The notes: a model not told the origin generated them from the letters alone. Counted from the first letter of the stretch, positions 1 through 13,800 are shown. The stretch: 64,000 nucleotides of DNA from Sipunculus nudus (GCA_026874595.1 CM049308.1:37473027-37537026); one strand, 5' to 3'. Numbers and translations: made by a program.

Positions 1-2890
1 TTATTTGTTGTATATGTGCCTGCCATCCATGACCAGTACCAATTCACTCCTGGGTCAAGAGATCACACCCGTGTGATAAAGACTTTGGCTAGGAGTCTTA
101 GCGCAGACTGGTTAGACTGGGATGAAAAGTTACAACCTTGTGGTCATGAGTACAATATCAAATTTCAAACTCTGTCCAGTCTCTTAACAGAGTGTATATA
201 TATCTGACAAATCATAGTCTTTTAAGCCCCAATCACATCAACAAGCCCCTACCTGGTTGTTATTTGGCCAAAACGTGGACTTTTCAGGTGCAGAATTGAA
301 ATGTTTGGACTCGGCCGGGCCTCAATACTAATGTGACCACAAACTGTTAAAATCGACGCCTGTCAGCCACGTTTTTAAAATGGGCGAGGAGCTAGCTGCT
401 TGGCCGATTTGAAAAATCCTTTGGAGTTGGCCGGTTATGTGACTAAGGCTTTTACAAAGTAATGACAAATAATTTATCACAAGAACTCTGACCAAAGAAT
501 CACTGAAAATTAAAGAGCAATTAATAATCCTTCCTGGCTATATGATAGTCCACACAGTGGCAAAACAATTTTAAACCAACAGCTGTATGAAAGGAACTGG
601 TATGCCAGTTTGGAGAGGTCACTCAGTCCCTATGATGACTTCCTGTATCTCACTAAAAATGGAAGCTCAGAAAAGAAGGGGTTTCATGACAAAAATAACC
701 TGCCACTTACAACTGTCACCTCAGTCAAACATCCTGTCACTCAAACCTGGTTATCTGGTCCTTGTATCTCATACAGTAATCATGTGACACAAACAGTTTA
801 CACAACACTTCTAATATAACAAGATTACAGCAACAAGACTTCCTTAATTAAACAAGCAAATTGTAAATAAAATTCTATTCATGTTTAACACTGACCTTCA
901 CAGGAGTATTACTGACATCAGGATGTTCTCCAAGGTGATAATTATTGTCACAAATTACAAATTTTCATTATTTGTTTTATTTACATTACAGAAAAACATC
1001 AGGGTTTTTGTTTATTTCTTCTGGATGGTAACATTTAATACCAAGATCTTTAAATAAATAACATTGCAGATTAAGCTGAAACTACTCTAGATAATGCCAG
1101 AAATTATGAATGAAAAAATTATCTAATGGACTAGCCTAATTAATCATACTCTGAAGTGTCTGAAAATAACTATTAATACGAGTTTTATTAATGTATGACA
1201 TTTGGACATACAAAGTTCATACCTGAACACTGCTGTGCAGATATTACAGGAACTTCACACAAAACTGATGGGAATAAAAAGAACGGAAAAAAACTATGAA
1301 TATCTGTTTTCTGTTTAATTGCCCTCCAAGTACCCCATGCAAGGAAATACTTGCCAGTCAAGTAGAATATGAGCTTTTTCAGTTCAAACATTACTGACTT
1401 ATAGAAAACTCTCAATGAAGCCTGTGATTGTTATGTGTGGATACAGTGTGCTGTTTATCATGACCAGTCTGTCCATGTAATAAACAGATCTAACATTTAT
1501 ACTGAATATAATACTACGATTACTGATATAAAACATATTTTTATGTCACTATAATAAAGCTGATTAAATATTGTAGAGGTGATTAAGATCTTTAAAGGTA
1601 ATGAACAATTTTAATAGATGACTATTTTCCTGCGGGACTTGTGAAATTCTGGCTTTACTTATCCCAAGGACTGAGGCTAAATATTTCTTAAGGTGTTCAG
1701 TAAGCCCTAGCTGGTGACAACACAAGATAGGTGTCTTGGAGTCCAGGTTTCTTCATCCTTTCAGAAATAACATTCCCTCACTCAGTGGGATAATAAACCA
1801 GGTTTTATATACACATCCATCAGTGATAGTACAGTTGTAAGATGCCAATAAGATAATTTTTACAGTTTATAAGACTGCCACTCCTAGCTGCATATCATGT
1901 CAATATTTTCCTTACCGTCAGTTCAAACAGGCTAATACACCCACAAGGTAGGGGTTTTCCTCTATTTGTGAATGACAGGTAATCAAATGTTTGGTAAACA
2001 GGACATGCTTGGGTGGTGAATAGACACAAACCCATCAATAAACCTCACGTCATGAACATATAATTGAGTTCATGCCAATTCTGTCTCACCCACTGTATGA
2101 CTTCTACATAAATAACTTGTCCCACTTGTAAGAGTATGGACTAAAAGCATACTTTTCCTGCAGGATTGTCCAAAAACAAATTCTGTAATTCATGTCTGTA
2201 ATCAAGAGCTCCACAACCTCTTGCTGGATTCTAGTTGTGTTTAACAGAAAACCCCACCTGCCTGCAACATAGGAAAAAGAGTCTTTCCATAAGCTTAAAA
2301 AAGTATGTTATACAAAAAGCCTGATGTTTACTAGAGCAGAAATGTTCCCTTTGTTCTAGAGTCCATCTATTAAGTGCTGGAAGCATACTTGACTTTTAAC
2401 TTCCTAAGTTTCACTCACACTAGGTTGATCTTAAATGCACTGCTCTCCAGAAAGGAACAAAGTGAAACATAAATGGCAAAATATGCATCTGCTACATTAC
2501 CTATAAACAATGCCGTCAGACATGAAGTCAGAATGTTGCTGAAGCCCTAAATACTTCGTCTGGTGTTATATGTCTGTACAACTACTTTTTCCTTTTACTT
2601 ACACAGATACATTTTTTATAAGTGAAAAGTCAGGAACCATTAACAACAGTGAACTGTACTCGTTAACTTGATCTGGTTCTTCTCAAATGACCGGTTATCG
2701 TCTTTTCGAGTGTTTCTCTATTGGCTACCTATAACAACAGGAAATGATTCATCCAGCAACAGACAACACAAAATTTTTCCCTTCTTTAAGTATCCTTATG
2801 TTAAAATCATAAATGTGGATTGTGCATGTTATAAAAAAAAAATGTTCACATGACTGTTGTGTAAAGTCATAACCTGGAATTATTACTTCT
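1..2890. other. No gene recognised; AT-rich intronic or intergenic DNA
   Basis: Only short open frames with no recognisable domain and no consistent splice framework are present. No long repeat or transposon end stands out. I see nothing supportable here. Confidence 0.6.
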
Positions 2891-2892
2891 GT

Positions 2893-3000
2893 CAAGGAGG
2901 TTATGTTTTTACCCCTGTCCATGTGTTTGATTATTTTGTGAGGATTATGCAAAAACCAGTTTCCATAAAACTTTGTTGAGGACTGACATTACGACTTAAA
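2893..3000 (+). repeat. Dispersed repeat fragment beginning AAGGAGGTTATG
   Basis: The stretch begins CAAGGAGGTTATGTTTTTAC, continues with a GTTTG-rich part, and then GGATTATGCAAAAACC followed by a CCATAAAACTTTG block. From general knowledge, repeats with this order of words are widespread in marine invertebrate genomes. Weaker relatives occur at about 26703 and 34996 in this window. The ends are not defined, so it is treated as an old fragment. Confidence 0.5.
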
Positions 3001-3223
3001 AGGACATACTGTTTATGCGGCCATTTCATTCAAACTACCGTACCATTATAGAGTTTCAACACCAAGATTCAGGAAACACAGATCTCATAATATATAGGAT
3101 ACATGGTATATAGGATTTTCTGACTTGTGTAAAATTATTTATAAAAATGCAAGGTTACAAACCTTATACGAACAACAACATGAACTTCCATTTTTAACTC
3201 TGCAATTAGAAAGTAGGGTTTTC

Positions 3224-3515
3224 TTTATGGCCATAACAGTTACGTGTTTATGGCCATACCAGTTACGTGTTTATGGCCATACCAGTTACATGTTTATGGC
3301 CATACCAGTTACTTGTTTATGGCCATACAAGTTATGTGTTTATGGCCATACCAGTTACGTGTTTATGGCCATACCAGTTACGTGTTTATGGCCATACCAG
3401 TTACGTGTTTATGGCCATACCAGTTATGTGTTTATGGCCATACCAGTTACATGTTTATGGCCATACCAGTTACGTGTTTATGGCCATACCAGTTACGTGT
3501 TTATGGCCATACCAG
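3224..3515. repeat. 23-bp minisatellite, about 12.7 copies
   Basis: The unit is 23 bp and reads as TATGGCCATA, then CCAGTTACGTGTT. TATGGCCATA occurs 13 times, at 3226 and then every 23 bp to 3502. Units differ by only one or two bases, for example TACGTG, TACATG and TATGTG. TATGGCCATA is a perfect 10-bp palindrome. The unit has no stop codon in the plus frames and is not a multiple of three, so all three plus frames stay open with rotating repeats of the type VYGHTSY. Those frames are a by-product of the array, not a protein. Confidence 0.95.
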
Positions 3516-4677
3516 CTTCTTTATAATGCTACTGGATGTCAATATTTTAGCTGTGATGCAATACACAAAGATAATATCACCCAAACCAAACCAGTCCTCT
3601 CTCAGGAAAACTTCCAACTTTACACAATTTTATACAACAACTTTGGTATATGAGTTGAGTAACATGTTATTAAATGTTTCTTAAGGCTGATGTAAACACA
3701 TGATGCAATATGTTTTTGTCCGATGCTGTGTGACACAAAGACTTCAACAATCAATACATTTACTCACTTATGGAAGAATTCCAAGTATATAATGAATGCA
3801 TATATGTGAACTGAGACTATATATATATATAACAAATTACAATACATGCTGTACTGCTGTACCAGTGACACACAGTACAGATAGTGCATGGGTGGTGTAG
3901 TGTCCTTTTCACACTACATACAAGCCGGTTTGTATATGTTTACACCCTGAACTTAACACTACACCTCCCTGTTTTTTTAAACAAATGTGACAACAGTTCA
4001 CTTGTACCAAAACACCCATCAGTGTTAAGTACAGTACTTGTACCACTGACATTCCCAGCTGGAATGTCTTTCTCTGTATGGTGATTTCCTATGTTCAGTA
4101 ATATTCCTCCGCCTCAACGATCTACAGTTTATATCAAATCTGTGTAAAAGTAGGTTTAATTTATTTAAAATACAGCATTTACCAAAGTCTGTCTGGCCAA
4201 AAAAGGTCACATAATGGAATATGTCAAAAACATTTTTTTTTATCTTTAAACGTAACTCTTTTCAACAGCTTTTGATTGTATAGTATATCTACAGTGGCAA
4301 AAATATATTGTGGTGTACTTTGTACCTTAACAATAGTCAAACCATCTTCAAGATAGCAAAGTAAGGTGATTTAACAGTACTAGTATTATACCTCAACCTG
4401 GTACTTTTTTATTTCACAGCATTTACTGTGAAGAAATACTCGTGCTGTAGCCATTAACTTTGTTGAGCTTCACTTTTCATCTTATCATTTGTTTTATGTT
4501 TATTTCTGTAATTTGTTGATCAAGTTATGCTTATAAATGCTTTACTCTTGCTGTAATGTATGGTCTACCATTTTGAAAATGCAAGCGCAATCTCTCATTT
4601 GAATTAAATCAAGTGATTGAGGTAGATGTGTGCTGCATTTTATAGCAAATAGGCATTTTAAAATTCATTTACATAAA
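3516..4677. other. No gene recognised; AT-rich spacer
   Basis: It includes a short (TA)n run near 3820-3830. No coding or element ends are visible before the HelA terminus at 4678. Confidence 0.5.
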
Positions 4678-4690
4678 CTAGACATTTCTT

Positions 4691-4705
4691 GGCACCGCAG
4701 GTGCC
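4691..4705 (-). other. 3' terminal hairpin of HelA
   Basis: GGCACC-GCA-GGTGCC is a perfect 6-bp stem with a 3-nt loop. It lies 9 nt from the CTAG end at 4681-4678, which is the geometry expected of a Helitron 3' terminator. Confidence 0.8.
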
Positions 4706-4789
4706 AGAGTATCCCCAGACATAGTAGGCCCCCCCCCCTTTAAGAACAGACCCCCAATTTTGGCAGCATATACTGACACTTGGCATATT

Positions 4790-7250
4790 TATTGTTTCTT
4801 CCATCTAACAATCCACAATCTTGTTGAAGATGTTGGTCCTGTGACCTTGATTGTTTTAAAGATGTGTCCTGTGACCTTGACCTTTGACCTCATGACCCCA
4901 AAATCAATTTGGGTCTTGCTTTTCCAATGGGACATATGCAAGTCAAGTTTGAAATCTATACATCAATAAAGCAGGAATTATCATCCAGAAACTAATTTTT
5001 TTTACAGGTGGCTCCTGTGACCTTCACCTTTGACCTTGTGACCTCACAATTGATATTATTCTTCCTCTCTTGGCAGGAGAACTATATGTGCAAGATGAAA
5101 GATCTGAGATGAAATGTTTGGCTGAAAATGCATCCACATCTTTTTAAAGATGTGTCCTGTGACCTTGACCTTTGACCTCATGACCCCAAAATCAATTTGG
5201 GTCTTGCTTTTCCCATGGGACATATACAAGTCAAGTTTGAAATCCATACATCAATGAAAGCAGGAATTATCATCCATAAACTAATTTTTGGACAGATGGC
5301 TCCTGTGACCTTCACCTTTGACCTTGTGACCTCAAAATTGATAGGGGTCTTCCTCTCTTGGCAGGTGAACTATATGTGCAAAATGAAAGATGTCAGATGA
5401 ATTTTTTGGCTGAAATTGCATCCACAACCTTTTTAAAGATGTATCCTGTGACCTTGACCTTTGACCTCATGACCCCAAAATCAATTTTGGTCTTGCTTTT
5501 CCAATGGGACATATTAAAGTCAAGTTTGAAAACCACACATCAATAAAAGCAGGAATTATCATCCAGAAACTAATTTTTGGACAGATGGCTCCTGTGACCT
5601 TCACCTTTGACCTTGTGACCTCAAAATTGATAGGGTTCTTCCTCTCTTGGCAGGTGAACTATATGTGCAAGATGAAAGATCTGAGATGAAATGTTTGGCT
5701 GAAAATGCATCCACATCTTTTTAAAGATGTGTCCTGTGACCGTGACCTTTGACCTCATGCCCCCAAAATCAATTTTGGTCTTGCTTTTCCAATGGGACAT
5801 ATACAAGTCAAGTTTGAAATCCATACATCATTAAAAGCAGGAATTATCATCCAGAAACTAATTTTTTGACAGATGGCTCCTGTGACCTTCACCTTTGACC
5901 TTGTGACCTCAAAATTGATAGGGGTCTTCCACTCTTGGCAGGTGAATGGTATGTGCAAGATGAAAGATCTCAGATGTTTTTTTGGCTGAAATTGCATCCA
6001 CAACCTTTTTAAATTTGTCCTGTGACCTTGACCTTTGACCTCATGACCCCAAAATCAATTCAGGTCTTGCTTTTCCAATGGGACATATACAAGTCAAGTT
6101 TGAAAACCACACATCAATAAAAGCAGGAATTATCATCCAGAAACTAATTTTTGGACAGATGGCTCCTGTGACCTTCACCTTTGACCTTGTGACCTCAAAA
6201 TTGATAGGGTTCTACCTCTCTTGGCAGGTGAACTATTTGTGCAAGATGAAAGATCTGAGATGAAATGTTTGGCTGAAAATGCATCCACATCTTTTTAAAG
6301 ATGTGTCCTGTGACCTTGACCTTTGACCTCATGCCCCCAAAATCAATTTTGGTCTTGCTTTTCCAATGGGACATATACAAGTCAAGTTTGAAATCCATAC
6401 ATCAATAAAAGCAGGAATTATCATCCAGAAACTAATTTTTGGACAGATGGCTCCTGTGACCTTCACCTTTGACCTTGTGACCTCAAAATTGATAGGGGTC
6501 TTCCACTCTTGGCAGGTGAATGGTATGTGCAAGATGAAAGATCTCAGATGATTTTTTTGGCTGAAATTGCATCCACAACCTTTTTAAATTTGTCCTGTGA
6601 CCTTGACCTTTGACCTCATGACCCCAAAATCAATTCAGGTCTTGCTTTTCCAATGGGTCAAATACAAGTCAAGTTTGAAATCCATACATCAATAAAAGCA
6701 GGAATTATCATCCAGAAACTAATTTTTGGACAGATGGCTCCTGTGACCTTCACCTTTGACCTTGTGACCTCACAATTGATAGGGGTCTTCCACTCTTGGC
6801 AGGTGAACTATATGTGCAAGATGAAAGATCTCGGATGAATTTTTTGGCTGAAATTGCATCCACAACCTTTTTAAAGAGGTTTCCTGTGACCTTGACCTTT
6901 GACCTCATGACCCCAAAATCAATTCAGGTCTTGCTTTTCCAATGGGTCAAATACAAGTCAAGTTTGAAATCCATACATCAATAAAAGAAGGAATTATCAT
7001 CCAGAAACTAATTTTTGGACAGATAGCTCCTGTGGCCTTGACCTTTGACCTTGTGACCCCAAAATTTCTATGGATCATCCAATATTGGCAAGTGAGCTAT
7101 ATATTCAAGATGGAAGACCTGGGATGAAAGTTTGGCTTAAAATGCATCCACAGTATATTTTAAAATGCCAGTCCAGTGACCTTGACCTTTGACCTCATGA
7201 CCCTGGAACCTATAGGGTTCTTACTTTAGTGGTGGGCCATACATAAGTCA
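4790..7250. repeat. HelA tandem core: about nine ~287-bp units with nuclear-receptor half-site clusters
   Basis: The landmark CCTGTGACCTTGACC recurs near 4868, 5156, 5443, 5730, 6018, 6305, 6593, 6881 and 7170 with small variants, a spacing of 286-290 bp. Most units hold two clusters of TGACCT hexamers. The first reads TGACCT, TGACCT, T, TGACCT, CA, TGACCC. The second reads TGACCT, TCACCT, T, TGACCT, TG, TGACCT. The TGACCT-T-TGACCT part is a perfect DR1 element read in reverse. Short open frames of about 61 residues on both strands are periodic artefacts of the array. Confidence 0.93.
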
Positions 7251-7794
7251 TGTTTGAAATCTATATGGCTATCAACACTGGAGATATCATAAGAGGAGTG
7301 TGATTTTCACCATATATGGCAATATTCAAGGTCAAGGCCACTACCATAGGAAAGGTCATGACCCCAATTTAAATAACCATCATCCCATAACCCATACCTA
7401 TGTATATGCATAATATAAAAGAAATCTGTCCATTAGGTTTTGACTTATAATGCTCACAGTACTGTAAGGTGGCAATTTTGGGAGTATTAAACGGCATGAA
7501 AACAAGTAAAGAATAATAGGTGGCGCCACCAGTTTCTGGAACATGACAACCCTATCCATGATCTTCCATCAACTTGATTTTAGGATAAACCTATGCAAGA
7601 TTTCTTGAGATATTAAAGAATTTGTGTGATTTTCCCCAAAATTGGACCTATTCAAGGTCAAGGACACTCTCCTAGTAAAGGTCATGACCTCATTTTAAAT
7701 AGGCGTCATCCTCTCACCCATATCTATACATATACCAAGTTTGGTAAAGTTCCGTGAAATATTTTTTGGGTTATCGCGCCAACAAGATTTATAT

Positions 7795-7822
7795 GCGGCG
7801 GCGGCGGCGGCGGCGGCGGCGG
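7795..7822. repeat. (GCG)n trinucleotide tract in the HelA 5' region
   Basis: About nine GCG/CGG triplets lie just inside the HelA 5' head. HelB has a shorter (CCG)n tract in the same relative position (about 28157-28175). Confidence 0.9.
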
Positions 7823-7840
7823 GACCGGTATGAAAACATA

Positions 7841-7867
7841 GTATCCCCCGACTTTGTCTGGGGATAC
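7841..7867 (-). other. 5' subterminal hairpin of HelA
   Basis: On the plus strand the arms are GTATCCCC, one mismatch and GAC, then a TTT loop, GTC, one mismatch and GGGGATAC. The outer arm is repeated inverted near the 3' end (4709-4720). Confidence 0.8.
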
Positions 7868-10800
7868 AATTATATTTTATAAGTATTTCTTAGGTCAATA
7901 CTGATATTTACTGAATATCATATACACCTAGCTATATTGTGATATAATTTATTTTTAAATTTCACCCAAAGTTCTTACATCTAGTTCTTTGTTTTTGACT
8001 GATCTTTTCTAAATTTACAAAATGTAACAGCCTTCATCTGGCGTAACCTGACACACTGTACCTTGAGCAAATTTACCAGCTTTACTTATATAAACGCTCA
8101 TTAACCATGCCGTGTGTAGAGGAATCAAGTTCCTTTCTGACCCCATAATGCACCAATAATAACAATGCCACACAACAAGCCAACGACTTGGTCTCTGGCC
8201 CTGTAACGTGATAACAATCATCTGTAACAGGGATCTCTCCAGCGATAACTAGGCACCAAAGGTAAAGGTTCACTAGTTCCACACAAACCCTTAATAAAAC
8301 ACCTGTACCTGCAGCCAAGCACCTGTAACTTTACCTTTATACCTGAGCTTTAACCTTTAACCCCAACATACCTGTAGCTGCCAGGTAACAAGCTTACCTC
8401 AGCTGCTGTAAGCTCAGCATTGTTAAATCTATTGTGTACTCTACCCTGTTGTAAGACAGGGGTTATACTCAGCTGTCATCCGTTTCCATGTAATGACACA
8501 GGGACATGCAATCAGTTGACACAGAATTGGTGGTGGTTCTACAATGTTTCCTTTTGCTGGAATCTGGGTCACTATTCATATGGACAGGAACTGGTCCCCC
8601 TGAAAATCTGATATTAATGCTAAATAGTAATTAATACTGCTTGCAAAAAGCATTATTCAAAATTAAATATTTACCTTCATTCTTATGGCTCAGGTAACCA
8701 ATTTTCCCAGCCTCATCCTGGGTTCATAAGTGATTGTGTGCGATTTTGTGTACACATGTACATGTGCTTTGTGTCTGTGTTTGTTCATTCATACAAACTG
8801 GAACATGTCATGAGTATGAGTATTTTGGGAATGAGTCAATAAAGAATTCATCAGATTTTGGTGTGGATTCCCAAATAATCCAATTAAGGAACATCATCAA
8901 GTAATATTCACAAATGTACAGTCATTTATGCAGGAACAAACCCGGGAATATATGGGTTTAATAAGTGAATGCAAACAAAGTTTGTGAAGCATTCCACAAC
9001 ATCCAAACCATCACCATAACATCCTCCAGATATTAGGGTAGTATCTTACAGTCAACCTCAGCCAGTCAGGAGGTGAGGAATTAAAGCATTGATTATTCCT
9101 TGACATTTTCCAGGTGGACATTTTATTCCCATTTGGGTTTACTAGACACCAGGGAGTGTTGTCCCTGCTTATGACCTCCACACCTTATCCTGTGTCTAAT
9201 TCAGCACCAGGCCTAGGTCTTGAAACTAATTGCTGAGGCAATAACTGAATAAAGTCACCTCTGTGGCAGTCCCCTCAGGTTTGCCTATCCCTATCATCTG
9301 ACACTGCAGCCATGTGGTGCTGCATAAACCAGCCAATAAGGTTGGCAATGGAGATTTTAGCACATACATACAGCCAATTCACTGTCTCAGCCAAATAACC
9401 ACAAACATTCAAGATTTCTACGGCTCTCTAGAGGACGTAGATTCGCAACACAAAAAAAACACTTATAAACAAAGATATACTGTACATGTACACCTTTGAA
9501 ACTAATGTCAAATTTTTAAATATTAATTAAATGATTCACAATCTTTGTTGTGTAACATATGAATATCAGTTGAAAAAATTTAGTTTAAATCATCAGTGCC
9601 ATTTTAAGTGAAAATACCATCTTTGAGAGGTCTGGGTTTGGGGAACATTTTGCGCAGTTAGTCATAAGTGACATCAAACTGTTTTATAGATCAGGCTTAC
9701 AGCCATCCTTTGAAAGAGATTATCTGTCAGAGGACCAGTGATGTTAAACAGGAGGTTCAATCTTCCGTTAAGACTATTTATTATATGATATGAGATCAGA
9801 ATGGCTGCGGCATTAAAATGATTATTTCTACTTAAAATGATAAGAACATCTCCGCAACAAAGGTCTGATGTTAGTTAATCTGGCCTTGATCAAGAATTCA
9901 AAGACTGAATGCAAATATGACAAAATATGACGTTTCTTCTTGCACCATATCTGATCCAGTATTTTCTCCATTCATCTACACTGGAAGTGATCAATAACAA
10001 CTGTCTATGTATCATTAGCTTTTTTTTCACACTACACAGTTTGAAATTTCAAGTGGCCTGCAGGTCTTTTTGTTTGTGTTTTGTTTACATTCCTTCCTTT
10101 TCTTTTCAAGAAAATGTGGTTATATTGAGTTGACCGACAAGTCACGTTTGTAGCTTGGTAATTTCAGTGACTGTGGACATTTAATCATGACATATATTGC
10201 AGGAGAACTGTAGGTTTCTGTTAGATCCAAATACTTAAACAGGTGATTTAGATTACACTTTTTATGCTAAACTGAAAACGTGAAAATCTGTATCATTTAA
10301 AAAATGGATGAGCTTGTTATTTTCTGGTAGGCCTACACAGCCAAGAAGACCACAGCCTCTTGCCAATCTTGGCCTGTAATACTTAAAACAAATTTCACAT
10401 GTACATGTACAGTTATCTTGATATATTATTGAATTCAGCATGCACATAGATAAAAGAAGGGAATCCCCTCAAAACTGAGATGGAGATGCAAAGAAAGCCA
10501 TCCTGAATGTGATTCTGAAAAATCACATTAATGTCCACAAGTTTCATGTCAGCAGCATATTAAGTGGGATGTCTAAAATATATCACCAAATGTTGCATTG
10601 GTTTTGCAGTGTCATCAGATCATGGTTGACTATCAGGTGATTGGGGGAAAAGTTCAACATCCACTACTGGCCGTTTCAACAAAGGATGGTCAATAAAAAA
10701 ATAGATATTTGTTTGGCAAGCTAGCTTGGTAAAACCTCACAGTTCTCTTACAGTAGTTGTCTGTTATTATAATAAATAACACTTAACAAGAACTTTAATG

Positions 10801-13800
10801 TTAGAACACATATGTATCAGCCCGCCTGGAACAAAACAGAGATTGATCTTTACAACAGTATAATCCACTGAATAATCTAGCAACACAAATAATGAGCTCA
10901 CCACATAATATATAAATTTGCATAATGATATATTAGATTAGTATAAGAGATGGTTAAAGGTGTAAACTATTGGGTCAAGCTCAGATGAAAGAAAATCCCC
11001 AATAATCACTCAACAGTACAATTATCCCATGCACAGGCAATGCCAACTTGAATTGGATATGTTTGTAATACTTGTCACATACCAACTTCACCAAAAAGCT
11101 TCTGTTAAAAATTCATTTTCCTATTTTATCTTGACTAATATAATTTTGAACATTTAGAGTAATTCTAAGGCTTCGACACCTGAGTTTATCTATATATTCT
11201 TTCCTATATAATTAATGCTTTTACAAAGTGCCTCTAGTCAAATTAGTACTGCATGTGACTTTATATGTATATTTAGAACTACATGTAAAATTTTTTGGTA
11301 GTATGATATTATATTGAATTATTAAGGCTGTTACATTTTTTTTCATAACATGTAGATTTTAACTGGTTGCTACTGTATAACTTATTCAAATATGAACTCA
11401 ACTACTTAACTGCTTTTTACACAAATAGTTACCAGTACTTTGTTAGAGTGAACATAGTTATATTCTTATTAATATGTAACACATCATTGTTTTTGATCTT
11501 ATTTTTCTCTAAATAACAGACTTGGAATAATGCAGAATTCATAAATCGATTCAGACAGGAGAGCAGATTTCACAATACGTCCTTGCAGCATTTGAAGGTC
11601 TGAACTAATTGCTATAAATGCCTTGTAGCCTCATGCCTTTACCGTTAGATAACCTGCCAGCACGGTATTGATGTTGTGGCTGGAACCATCTGCTGGATAC
11701 AAGGTGCATCAGGTACAAGGCTACATTGATATTATCATCGCTGTACCAGATACATCTGTTATAATGGATGATCAATATCAGGAATCTGCTGGCTCCGGTG
11801 GGTCTCGTTAAGTATGACCTTTGACAAAATGATGCTGGCTTAATGGTCTCTCTCAAAGGTAAACTAAACATAACAAACGTGATATGAGTCAAGACTGCTG
11901 TGTATAAAAGTACAGCTTTAATAATTCTATATTTTATGTTAAAAATAGCAAAGTATAGTACGGTAAGATCAAACATAACTGTCATATCTTAAGATTAACA
12001 TTCAAGCAGATCACAATGAGTTGATTACAAATTTATATAAATATTTTATTTTTTATACTATCCAACTAGCAGGAGGATATTTTATATGTATTACCACTTC
12101 ACTAAAAAATATATACACAAAAAGATTAAAACTCATCCTATTCATGCCATAATTACAGATTCTGATTCAATGTTTATCATATATCTACAATACGGTATAT
12201 AACAACAGTATACTTACCCTCTGACAATATTCAAATAATTACATTAAATAAATACAACATGGATTCAGAAAGTTCATTAGTTTAGGGTCATTCTGGTAAA
12301 CATTGTCTATTAAATAGCATTTCACTCAAGGTATCATTAACCTATGTGAAGTGAGGATTATTGATTTCACTTGATTCTGTGTGTTTGTGTGTGTCTGCAA
12401 GATATCTAAAGAACCATTTCATGGACATGAGACATGACCTGTAGACAGAGTTCCATTACTTGGAAAGTGCTTAAACGGGGAGCTTCAATTCACAGAAAGC
12501 CCTAATCATTCAAAGTGTTCAGTAACCAGTGTGAATTCCTGTGGATAATCCCGTCACCACGAGGAAGCCACAGTCACAGCCACAGGCCTGTACATGTTAT
12601 ACACATAATTGTTTTTAATTACTGACAAATGACTCACAATGCTGCTCCACATTTTACTTCTATTGTTTGATCCTGTATAAAAGCTTTTTGTAAAATTTTA
12701 TCACAGTCCCTGGTCTTTCAAGTTCAAATTGAAACAGGAAACATAACCACAAATTAGGTTCACTAAGTCCCAAATGAGCCCCATAGGATAACATTTTACA
12801 GGCTTGTTTTAAATGATATAAATCTGTGTTTCTCTTGTTTGGTCTTATCTTGCAATGTGTAACAAGAAATATGTCAGAGATGCTCAAGACTGGTTTGGGA
12901 CCTGAGGCTGCTGAGTGCTGACACAAGAGCGTCCAAACAGATGTTCAGTATCTGGATGCTCAACGTGAAGACCAAAGCAAGCTCCTGTCACACTAGGCTA
13001 GTAGCTGCTGACCAGTGCAAGTTACCTCAAGCTGGTTTATCTTACCAGAGTACCTTATGACCAAAAGCAATTCTCACATATATATACTCATATTGTGTAA
13101 TACAGTAGAATATCTTGTTTTTAGTATTATTAAATGTAAAAATAATCAAAGAAATATAGATTTTATTTTATATTGACCTTTTAAAATGAGCTACATATGT
13201 ATCCTTGTGACCCTTAGAGTTCCATGGGACTCTGTGATATTTTCTAACCAAGTGTCTCACTCTCTTCTAAAATTTGACCTATTAAAAGCTAAGGTAAAGT
13301 AGACTCACAGGAATACTGATAATCAACTTCAGTGCTGCCATCTATGTGATATTTGTTGGCCCACATCCCCTTGGCACAATGATGACCTGGTGACCCCAGT
13401 TGACATCTGCTCATTAACATAAAGCATGTCACTAGGAGTCTGAGAATGAGTTGATTTAATATGGGAACCTGAGATACAAGTACACTTACACTTCACCTAG
13501 TCCTTTCACCAGCTTATTTTATGGTCCATGGACCAGCAGGTTGGGGTCAGAGGTCATGAGAAGCAGACACTTGAGCTCCCAGCTGGGGAGTAGGGAACAA
13601 ATGGACAGGCCATTCATCACCTACTGACACAGGGCCTGTCCTCTTCTCTGGCAAACATGATTTTTATTTACTTTTCCTGTGCTATGTTGGACAGCCCCTC
13701 CCCCCATCTGCAGTAATTTAATGAGACACTGCTGGCTGTACTGCCAGTCCTGTGCCTAGAGTTCCTGTGATCAGGGTGATGGCACTAGTCTGGTTACTTA

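Larger units (their letters stand above)
4678..7867 (-). mobile_element. HelA: Helitron/Helentron-like non-autonomous element with a tandem core
   Basis: Read on the minus strand, the 5' end is a hairpin (7867-7841, arms GTATCCCC/GGGGATAC). It is followed by TATGTTTTCA, a (GCC)n tract, a non-tandem stretch with one GGTGGCGCCACC (7519-7530), and then about nine ~287-bp tandem units. Near the 3' end is an inverted copy of the 5' arm (GTATCCCCAGAC on the plus strand, 4709-4720). A 6-bp-stem hairpin follows (4705-4691, GGCACC-TGC-GGTGCC), then 9 nt, then CTAG with host T. Subterminal inverted repeats, a 3' hairpin and a CTRR-T end are diagnostic of Helitron2/Helentron-associated elements. No Rep/helicase reading frame is present, so it cannot move alone. 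The 5' boundary is uncertain by a few bases, because AATTGTATCC is shared with HelB and may be either element or target. Confidence 0.75.

Noticed and set aside
3224-3515. CRISPR-like array of regularly spaced repeats
   Set aside because: The repeats are contiguous with no unique spacers and lie in a eukaryotic genome. It is a minisatellite.
3125-3684. Three overlapping open frames of 128-146 codons with repeated VYGHTSY and CLWPYQL words
   Set aside because: They are the three frames of the 23-bp minisatellite, which has no stop codon. They have no start context, homology or splice support.
4760-7127. Many ~60-codon frames with VTLTFDLMTPKS or HIFKKMWMHFQPNIS words on both strands
   Set aside because: They recur with the ~287-bp HelA unit and appear on both strands, so they are periodic artefacts.
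11605-11985. 126-codon minus-strand open frame
   Set aside because: Hydrophobic start but no family pattern and no supporting neighbours. Consistent with chance.
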